The position numbers and the translations under genes were made by a program. Below are positions 9,071 through 14,281 of a stretch of 17,796 nucleotides of DNA, piece by piece; positions within the stretch are counted from its first letter, which is position 1; each line of letters begins with the position of its first letter. This DNA comes from Clostridiales bacterium. GTDB lineage: Bacteria > Bacillota > Clostridia > Christensenellales > Aristaeellaceae. The stretch is from NCBI GenBank assembly GCA_004555155.1, contig SFJH01000038.1:1-17796 (forward strand). Reading direction: 5' to 3'. The notes beneath the pieces are model-generated. The model had not been told where the DNA came from and made no database searches. It saw only the letters and a list, made by a program, of their open reading frames with translations.

Positions 9071-9198
9071 CTTTCCTCCTCCGGGGCAGCTGCCGCCCGC
9101 AATCCGCCGGACGCCTCCGCGCTCCCTGCAGATCCTCTTCCGTCCGGCCCGGAGCGCGAACCGGTCGCCGTTTTCGCGCACCGGGGCCGTCTGCTATC

Positions 9199-9227
9199 AT
9201 TATAGGATGGCCCTGCGCGTTTTTCAA
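9199..9227 (-). promoter_or_regulatory. SigmaA-type promoter of the glycosidase/kinase operon
   Basis: On the minus strand, TTGAAA (9222-9227) is followed by a 17-nt spacer and a perfect TATAAT (9199-9204). It points at the GH78 start, giving a leader of about 120 nt. The -35 begins about 20 nt past the stop of the MATE gene, so the operon has its own promoter and need not depend on read-through. Confidence 0.8.
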
Positions 9228-9248
9228 GGGGGCGGCGGACAAAAGCCC

Positions 9249-10592
9249 CTAATCTCCCTGCAGCACGCTCCGGTCTCTCCAGCGTCCGCCGAGCCAGCGG
9301 GCGCTGAACACGGCCGCGCGGAAGCCCCAGTCGCACAGCATGGCCAGCCAGACGCCCAGCGCGCCGAACCCGGCCTGCCGCGCCAGCAGGTGCGCCGCGC
9401 CCAGCCGGAACACCAGCATGGAGACCCCCGAGACCACCATCGCAAAGCGCACATCCCCCGCCGCCCGCAGCGCCGAGGGCAGCACAAAGGTCAGCGGCCA
9501 GATGGCCATCGCGCCAAGGGTGTGCACGCCCACCATCCGCCGGGTCAGCTCCGCCGTCTCCGCCGTCAGGCCGTACCAGGGCAGGATCGCCGGCAGCGCC
9601 AGCCACAGCCCCGCGCAGAACGCCAGCATGGCCGCGTAGGCGACGCCCAGCAGCTGACGGGCGTACCGGCGCGTCTGCGCCTCGTCCCCCGCGCCGACGC
9701 AGCGCGCAATCACCGGCACCGCCGCCGTGGAGACGGCCGAGCCCGGAATGCACTGCAGGTTCGCGATCACCTGACAGATGGCGTTGGCCGTGATGGCGGA
9801 GGTGCCAAAGGAGGCGACCAGCCCCGTCAGCACGATCTTGCCCATCTGAAACAGCCCGTTTTCGACGCCGTTGGGAACGCCGATGCGCAGGATCCGCCGG
9901 ATCAGCGCGCCGTCCGGCGCATAGCGCAGCGACCGGCGCAGCCGCAGCGGCTGCTCCCTGCGCAGCAGCAGTCCGATCATCCCCGCCGCGGCCACGTACC
10001 GCGCCGCCACCGTCGCCGCCGCCGCGCCCGCCGTGCCCCAGCCCGCGCCGCAGATCAGCAGCGCGTTGCCGGCCACGTTCACGGCGTTCATCGCCAGCGA
10101 GAGCCTCATGGTGATCCTCGCGTCGCCCACGGTGCGAAAGATCGCCGCCCCCGATTCGTAGATGGAAATCGCCGGTATGGACAGCGCGGCAATCCGCAGA
10201 TACCGCTCGGCGTTCCAGTACACCTCCGGGGCGATCGATCCGTAGACGCGGCTCAGCAGCGCGCCCCGCCATCCGTACAGCGCCGCCGCGATCCCCAGCG
10301 AGCAGAGCCCCGAAAACCAGACCAGCTGATCCGCCGTCGCCCGCGCCTCCTCCCGGCGGCCCGCGCCCAGATACTGCCCCGCGACCACCGCCCCGCCCGT
10401 GCCGAACGCCGAAAACACGTAGATCAGCAGCTGAAACACCGCGTCCACCAGCGATACCCCGGACACCGCCGCCTCTCCCGCGCCGGACACCATCACCGAA
10501 TCGATCATCCCGACGAGCAGCGTCAGCAGCAGCTCCAGCGTCAGCGGCACGATGAGCCGCGCCAGATCCCGTCCGCTGAAAGGTTTCTCCAT
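9249..10592 (-). CDS. MATE-family multidrug/metabolite efflux transporter
   Basis: 447-aa integral membrane protein of about twelve hydrophobic helices, the normal size for MATE antiporters, which export drugs or metabolites using a Na+ or H+ gradient. Family traits: a first helix region with PLTLELLLTLLVGMIDSVMV, then GVSLVDAVFQLLIY, FGTGGAVVAGQYLGAG, the second-half repeat GVPNGVENGLFQMGKIVL, and AVPVIARCVGAGDEAQTRRYARQ. I choose the ATG at 10592 because GGGGAGG ends 6 nt before it; the in-frame ATG at 10598 would touch that site. An extension to 10649 would run through the terminator hairpin. The gene follows the LysR gene on the same strand after 121 nt, so that regulator may control it. 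The substrate cannot be told from sequence. Confidence 0.88.
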   Translation of the reverse strand: MEKPFSGRDLARLIVPLTLELLLTLLVGMIDSVMVSGAGEAAVSGVSLVDAVFQLLIYVFSAFGTGGAVVAGQYLGAGRREEARATADQLVWFSGLCSLGIAAALYGWRGALLSRVYGSIAPEVYWNAERYLRIAALSIPAISIYESGAAIFRTVGDARITMRLSLAMNAVNVAGNALLICGAGWGTAGAAAATVAARYVAAAGMIGLLLRREQPLRLRRSLRYAPDGALIRRILRIGVPNGVENGLFQMGKIVLTGLVASFGTSAITANAICQVIANLQCIPGSAVSTAAVPVIARCVGAGDEAQTRRYARQLLGVAYAAMLAFCAGLWLALPAILPWYGLTAETAELTRRMVGVHTLGAMAIWPLTFVLPSALRAAGDVRFAMVVSGVSMLVFRLGAAHLLARQAGFGALGVWLAMLCDWGFRAAVFSARWLGGRWRDRSVLQGD

Positions 10593-10637
10593 GTTCATCC
10601 TCCCCTTCCGCCGCCGGCAAGCCCCTGTCAGGAACAG

Positions 10638-10673
10638 AAAAACGGGCATACCGGAAGCCCTTCCGATATGCCC
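10638..10673 (-). terminator. Terminator or attenuator between the LysR and MATE genes
   Basis: On the minus strand GGGCATATCGG (10673-10663) pairs with CCGGTATGCCC (10654-10644) as an 11-bp stem with one G-U pair and an 8-nt loop, then GTTTTTC. It lies 41 nt after the LysR stop and 46 nt before the MATE start. I found no good promoter between hairpin and MATE gene, so partial read-through or conditional antitermination may feed the transporter. Confidence 0.8.
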
Positions 10674-10713
10674 ATTCTATCACGCGCCGCGCAATATGTC
10701 GAATACTTGATTT

Positions 10714-11607
10714 CTATTCCATTTCCATGCCTGAAAAGCATTTTGCAAAGTCGATGAACCGCCGCACCGCCGCGGAGAAGGGCTGGCCGCGCCGCCAGGC
10801 CAGCACGGAGGTGGAGCGAATCTCCGGATACAGCGGCACGGCGCAGACCTCATCGCGCGCCAGAAAGGGCAGCGCGCCCTCGACGACGACGGCGTTGCCC
10901 AGTCCCGCCTGCACCAGCAGCGCGGCGTTGGTGCTGAGATTGCTGACGCAGGGGACGTTCAGCCCGTCGTAGAGATCGCCGAACCAGTGGGCCACCTCGT
11001 CGCGCACCTTCTGGCGGCTGGGCAGGAGGACGGGCGACACCGCCAGCTCCTGCGCCGTGACGCGGCTGCGCCCGGCCAGCGGCCCTCCGGACGGCGTGAC
11101 GGCCACCCACCGCTCCTTCACCGGCATGCGCAGGAATTCATAGCGCTCCATGTCGACCGGCTCCAGCAGCAGGCCCACGTCCGTGCGGCCGTCGTCCATG
11201 CGGCACCGGATCCGGTCGGCGTCGGCGGTGCAGACGTCGAAGACGACCCCGGGATGGCGCGCCCGGAATCCGGCGATGATCTCCGCCAGCAGGCGGGCGG
11301 ACGCCAGCTCTCCGCAGCCGACGCTCACGACGCCCTCGACCTGCTCCTCGTGCCGCGCGACCTCCGCCTCGGTCTTCCGCATCAGTTCCAGGATCTCCTC
11401 CGCCCGGCGGCGCAGCAGCAGTCCCTCGTCGGTCAGCGCCAGCGGACGGCTGTCCCGGCGGAACAGCTTCGCGCCGACCTCCTCCTCCAGCAGCGCCATC
11501 TGACGGCTGAGCGTCGGCTGCGTGATATGCAGGGCGCCGGCCGCGCCGGTGATGCTCTGTTCCCGGGCCACCGTCAGAAAATAATGAAGCAGTCTCGTCT
11601 CGATCAT
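10714..11607 (-). CDS. LysR-type transcriptional regulator
   Basis: 297 aa, the usual LysR length. Residues 1-~60 form the winged helix-turn-helix (LLHYFLTVAREQSITGAA, then LHITQPTLSRQMALLEEEVG), followed by a linker helix and a periplasmic-binding-protein-like effector domain (~90-290, with DVGLLLEPVD, a VLLPSRQKV segment and AGLGNAVVVEGALPFL). It binds DNA as an oligomer and responds to a small molecule that cannot be predicted here. The start at 11607 lies shortly after GGTGAGG and about 29 nt downstream of the expected transcription start. The regulator is not divergent from a target, as is common for LysR genes; the nearest candidate target is the MATE gene downstream on the same strand. 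Confidence 0.9.
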   Translation of the reverse strand: MIETRLLHYFLTVAREQSITGAAGALHITQPTLSRQMALLEEEVGAKLFRRDSRPLALTDEGLLLRRRAEEILELMRKTEAEVARHEEQVEGVVSVGCGELASARLLAEIIAGFRARHPGVVFDVCTADADRIRCRMDDGRTDVGLLLEPVDMERYEFLRMPVKERWVAVTPSGGPLAGRSRVTAQELAVSPVLLPSRQKVRDEVAHWFGDLYDGLNVPCVSNLSTNAALLVQAGLGNAVVVEGALPFLARDEVCAVPLYPEIRSTSVLAWRRGQPFSAAVRRFIDFAKCFSGMEME

Positions 11608-11642
11608 CGGCCCTCACCGCCCGCTTTCCTCGGAATACTGTC

Positions 11643-11671
11643 ATTATAGGCCGCAGAACGCGCCCTGTCAA
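11643..11671 (-). promoter_or_regulatory. Perfect-consensus sigmaA promoter for the LysR gene
   Basis: On the minus strand TTGACA (11666-11671), a 17-nt spacer and TATAAT (11643-11648): all twelve hexamer bases match the vegetative consensus. It ends 35 nt before the LysR start codon. Such strength is unusual for a regulator gene and suggests repression or autoregulation, but I see no convincing operator in the leader. Confidence 0.85.
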
Positions 11672-11733
11672 TTCCGGCGGATGGCTCCGAAGCCCGGAAG
11701 CCCGCCCCGGAATCCAGCGCCCGCCCATCCAGC

Positions 11734-11764
11734 AAAACAGCGTCCCCCCGCAGGGAGACGCTGT
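11734..11764 (-). terminator. Rho-independent terminator of lysS
   Basis: ACAGCGTC (11737-11744) and GACGCTGT (11757-11764) form a perfect 8-bp stem, extended by CCC/GGG with a one-base bulge. On the minus strand it is followed by TTTT. It lies about 115 nt past the lysS stop and before the LysR promoter, so it is the natural end of the lysS transcript. Confidence 0.75.
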
Positions 11765-11787
11765 GCAAAGCCATGATCCTTCCAAAT

Positions 11788-11806
11788 CCGGTCTGATTCA
11801 GTCCGG
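11788..11806. repeat. Near-perfect palindrome in the lysS 3' untranslated region
   Basis: CCGG-TCTGATTCAGT-CCGG is a 19-nt palindrome with CTGA/TCAG inner arms, a central unpaired base and one mismatched pair, extended by AAAT/TTT on the outside. It sits between the lysS stop and the lysS terminator. It may be an RNA stem or a protein-binding site; no function can be assigned. Confidence 0.4.
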
Positions 11807-11879
11807 TTTCAAATTCCGTTGGCGTAGGAATTGGCGCAAGCTCGCCCCTTCCGCCGCCCCCTGCGATTCCGGCCCTTCC

Positions 11880-11996
11880 TCAGTCGATAGGCTTCATCGT
11901 CGGGAACAGCAGCACGTCGCGGATGGAGTCGGAGTTGGTGAGCAGCATGACCAGGCGATCCACGCCGAAGCCGAGGCCACCCGTCGGGGGCAAGAT
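11880..11996 (-). pseudogene. lysS: 3' fragment of lysyl-tRNA synthetase (lysS), cut off by element insertion
   Basis: The minus strand encodes LPPTGGLGFGVDRLVML followed by LTNSDSIRDVLLFPTMKPID and a TGA at 11880. This is the C-terminal class II motif 3 region of lysyl-tRNA synthetase, including the GxGxDR arginine. Homology starts at about the Leu codon at 11991-11993; further upstream in frame comes an unrelated stretch and then a TGA. The rest of the gene (about 460 codons) is absent from the window. With an integrase gene next to it, this is best read as the displaced 3' end of the host lysS, while an intact or reconstituted lysS is expected at the other end of the element. The fragment itself has no start and is not expected to be translated. 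Confidence 0.88.
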
Positions 11997-12013
11997 GGCC
12001 TTATCAGGCCATC
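11994..12013. other. Candidate integration core site at the lysS/element junction
   Basis: GATGGCC-TTATCA-GGCCATC is a perfect 7-bp inverted repeat with a 6-nt centre, exactly where lysS homology runs out. Inverted 7-bp arms around a 6-8-nt overlap is the usual form of a tyrosine-recombinase core. The exact crossover point cannot be fixed without the other end or an empty site. Confidence 0.5.
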
Positions 12014-12176
12014 AGAGGCCGATTTCCGCTGTGCCGCAAGGGTTTTCGCGATTCTGCTATGGTGTTCCCGCTCTGCTGGACGCTCTTTGTCCGGCATTCC
12101 CAACGCTTCCCCAGAAGATGAAGTTCATCAGACAGTAATGATCAACAGACCTTGAATCATCTAAAAAATGCGGATA

Positions 12177-12219
12177 TTTACTTCAAAATTGAAGTAAGTT
12201 TGAAGTAAGTTGAAGTAAG
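12177..12219. repeat. TTGAAGTAAG direct repeats, probable integrase arm-binding sites
   Basis: TTGAAGTAAG occurs at 12189, 12200 and 12210, i.e. spaced 11 and 10 nt, about one helical turn. An inverted copy with 9 of 10 matches (TTTACTTCAA) lies at 12177-12186 and forms the perfect palindrome ACTTCAA-AA-TTGAAGT with the first unit. The array sits between the integrase stop (12236) and the junction, as arm sites do in Tn916-like elements. The rest of 12014-12235 shows no gene. Confidence 0.65.
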
Positions 12220-12235
12220 CTCGGAAGCATCTCTT

Positions 12236-13459
12236 TCACATCAACTTTGCATCCAGAAGAGCAAATTCAGACTTCTTCAATTCCTTCGTTGCGTCAGTGT
12301 AGATATTGAGTGTGGTGGAAACGTCGGCGTGTCCGAGGACATCCTGAATGACCTTGATGTTCACGCCCATCTCACACATTCTGGTGGTAAAGGTATGCCG
12401 CAGGATGTGGCAGCTGAACGGCGGCAGCAGCACCGGATTGCGCTTCTTTGAACTTAGCACTTCATCATTGCAGTCGCGGGTAATGCGCCGAATAGCCTTG
12501 TTCAGCGTTCCCTGATGCTGAGGATTCCCGAATCGATTGACAAAGATGAAATCTGTATAGCCATCAACCGAAGCCGTACAGCGGATACCAGAAGCCATCT
12601 GGTTCTTTCGCTCTTCCAGAAACGCTTCTTTGACGTTTCCCAGCATGGGAATCTTCCGAATTCCTGCTTTGGTTTTCGGAGAATGGATGTTGCAGTAGCA
12701 GCCGTTGACCTCATGCTTGTAATACACAAGCGTATGGTTGACATCAATGATGCCTTCTTCCAGATCGATGTCGCACCATCGAAGTCCGGCTACCTCGCCC
12801 ACTCGCATTCCGGTTCCCAGCATTACTGCAAAGATCGGATACCAGTGCCGATATTGTGGCGAATTCCGAAGATAATCCAGAAACAGCTTTTCTTCTGCTT
12901 GCGTGAGTGCCTTTCGCTTCTCTACACCGAAAGCGTGGGCACTTTTCAGTTCCTTCAGCACATTATCAGCAGGATTGCGGCGAATGTAGAAATCATCAAC
13001 CGCCATGTCGAACACCTGATGAAGCACAGTATGCACTCCATCAACGGTACTGATCGCCAGTCCGCGTTCATCCACCAGTGTGTTGTAAAAACGCTTCACA
13101 TCCGACTTCACAAGCTCACAGATCTTGCTTCTGCCGAACTTCGGTGCTACATACATCCGATAGAGGAACTGATAATTCTGAAACGTATTGTCCTTCAGAC
13201 CGCGCTTCAGATCCTTCCAGCGTTCATACATGTCATTGACGGTCGCGTTTCGCGCCTCTGGCCGGATGTTGTCACGGATATCATCCTGAACTTCCTGCTC
13301 CTTCGCACGCAACTCCGGCAATGTCTTGCCGTAGATGATATGACGCTTGCCGCTGTCATCCTTCCACTGATAAGCAAAGGTTCCGTTTGCACGCTGCGTC
13401 TCGCCGCGCTGAAGCTCGCTTTCCCCTTTACCCTTTCGCTTTGTTGTTTTTTCTGCCAT
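12236..13459 (-). CDS. int: Tyrosine recombinase (phage/Tn916-type integrase)
   Basis: 407-aa site-specific recombinase that would insert and excise the element. Residues ~1-60 form an arm-type DNA-binding domain (DDSGKRHIIYGKTLPELRAK), ~70-165 a SAM-like core-binding domain, and ~180-395 the catalytic domain. The active site is complete: R219 in GTGMRVGEVAGLRW, a lysine in PKTKAGIRKIP (K262 or K264), H351-x-x-R354 in HILRHTF, H377 in LGHADVSTT and nucleophile Y387. The ATG at 13459 is chosen for AAGGAG 5 nt upstream; a TTG further upstream would place that site inside the gene. Gene orientation, with the 3' end toward the junction and repeats, fits an integrase beside its attachment site. 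No excisionase gene is seen directly upstream. The lysS 3' end as target is inferred. Confidence 0.93.
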   Translation of the reverse strand: MAEKTTKRKGKGESELQRGETQRANGTFAYQWKDDSGKRHIIYGKTLPELRAKEQEVQDDIRDNIRPEARNATVNDMYERWKDLKRGLKDNTFQNYQFLYRMYVAPKFGRSKICELVKSDVKRFYNTLVDERGLAISTVDGVHTVLHQVFDMAVDDFYIRRNPADNVLKELKSAHAFGVEKRKALTQAEEKLFLDYLRNSPQYRHWYPIFAVMLGTGMRVGEVAGLRWCDIDLEEGIIDVNHTLVYYKHEVNGCYCNIHSPKTKAGIRKIPMLGNVKEAFLEERKNQMASGIRCTASVDGYTDFIFVNRFGNPQHQGTLNKAIRRITRDCNDEVLSSKKRNPVLLPPFSCHILRHTFTTRMCEMGVNIKVIQDVLGHADVSTTLNIYTDATKELKKSEFALLDAKLM

Positions 13460-13499
13460 TGAAACTCCTTTCAAAGGCTCCAAACAACAGCTTGGATAT

Positions 13500-13528
13500 A
13501 GGATAGCACAGGAATGTCAGGATTTCAA
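13500..13528 (-). promoter_or_regulatory. Possible integrase promoter
   Basis: On the minus strand TTGAAA (13523-13528), a 17-nt spacer and TATCCT (13500-13505), 41 nt before the integrase ATG. The -10 matches only 4 of 6, so a moderate or regulated promoter is likely. Confidence 0.45.
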
Positions 13529-13584
13529 GTGTTTCCAAGACATGATGAAAAGAGTTGTAAAAGAAAACTTTCGAGAGGAATTTC

Positions 13585-14265
13585 TCATTTGTGCTCTTTC
13601 ATTTCTTTTTTCGGGCTCATATAGGTGTTGTAAAACTCATCTTCATTCTCATGGAGTTTCCTGATTACATGAGAAAGTTGAACGGTTTGTCCTTCTTTCA
13701 ACGTGATGGAAGCTGCAATATCCAGTTCAAAACAGTTATTCAGCAGATCAATTAAATCCTTTTTCCGTTGATCAGACAGTATACTACTCATTCGATACTG
13801 TTCAATCAATTGGGCAGTATTCAAAACTTTATGATTCAAGTCAACGATAGGTTTATACATTTGTTCGAATATTTGATTTCTCTTCTTCTTGTTACGATGG
13901 ATGAAACTCATATTTCTGAATGCTTCATCTAAAGGAAGATGGTCAAATTCGGCCATGCGCAAAATTGTTTCGATTGTTATATCAATGTTTCCCGTTTCAA
14001 ATAAAGAGTGATTATTTAGAAAACGGCGAAAATTATTGGCAGCCTTGATGTGATGCATGAAGAACGCATCGATCGTATTCTTGCGTTCCGTTGTATAGTT
14101 AATTATGGCTGTAATTAGTCCCAACAATGAGCTGCCAAATACGCCCAACAAGACATTAGACCAGAAAACACCTTGCCCATCATGTGGATAGAGCAAGAAT
14201 GCAAGTAACAGTGAGACGAAAGCCATTGGAGCGGTAACGAAGATAGCGATCTTATTCTGCTTCAT
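13585..14265 (-). CDS. Unassigned two-TM-helix protein with a helical cytoplasmic domain, partner of the RM gene
   Basis: 226 aa; I do not recognise a named family. Two hydrophobic helices lie at about residues 6-26 and 34-56. The rest is charged and alpha-helical (RKNTIDAFFMHHIKAANNF, then NKKKRNQIFEQMYKPIVDLN and a LLNNCFELDIAAS segment), most likely cytoplasmic, ending in a Lys/Glu-rich tail. The ATG at 14265 has GAGG 6 nt upstream; a TTG 12 nt further up is less likely. The gene begins 16 nt after the stop of the MmeI-like enzyme on the same strand, so they are almost certainly one transcript. The layout (2 TM plus helical soluble part) recalls SLATT-type effectors of bacterial conflict systems, but no specific motif proves it. 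Its codons are AT-richer than those of the neighbouring RM gene, hinting at separate origin. Confidence 0.75.
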   Translation of the reverse strand: MKQNKIAIFVTAPMAFVSLLLAFLLYPHDGQGVFWSNVLLGVFGSSLLGLITAIINYTTERKNTIDAFFMHHIKAANNFRRFLNNHSLFETGNIDITIETILRMAEFDHLPLDEAFRNMSFIHRNKKKRNQIFEQMYKPIVDLNHKVLNTAQLIEQYRMSSILSDQRKKDLIDLLNNCFELDIAASITLKEGQTVQLSHVIRKLHENEDEFYNTYMSPKKEMKEHK

Positions 14266-14281
14266 AGAAAACCTCAATGTT

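Noticed and set aside
4197..9205. Two long plus-strand ORFs (4197-6776 and 6773-9205) opposite GH2 and GH78
   Set aside because: Same shadow effect of high GC; no recognisable motifs, while the minus strand carries complete catalytic signatures.
9067..10757. Overlapping ORFs at 9067-10683 (minus) and 9207-10757 (plus) over the MATE gene
   Set aside because: Glycine/arginine-rich readings in wrong frames; neither shows membrane helices or known domains.
11894..12103. Minus-strand 69-aa ORF crossing the lysS/element junction
   Set aside because: It reads lysS DNA in a wrong frame and joins it to element DNA; the product is chimeric and low-complexity.
12515..13462. Plus-strand 315-aa ORF opposite the integrase
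   Set aside because: The integrase has all catalytic residues in conserved order; the opposite reading has none of any family.
13560..13590. Possible terminator after the two-TM protein gene
   Set aside because: Only a 4-bp GAGA/TCTC stem before a T-rich stretch; too weak to call.
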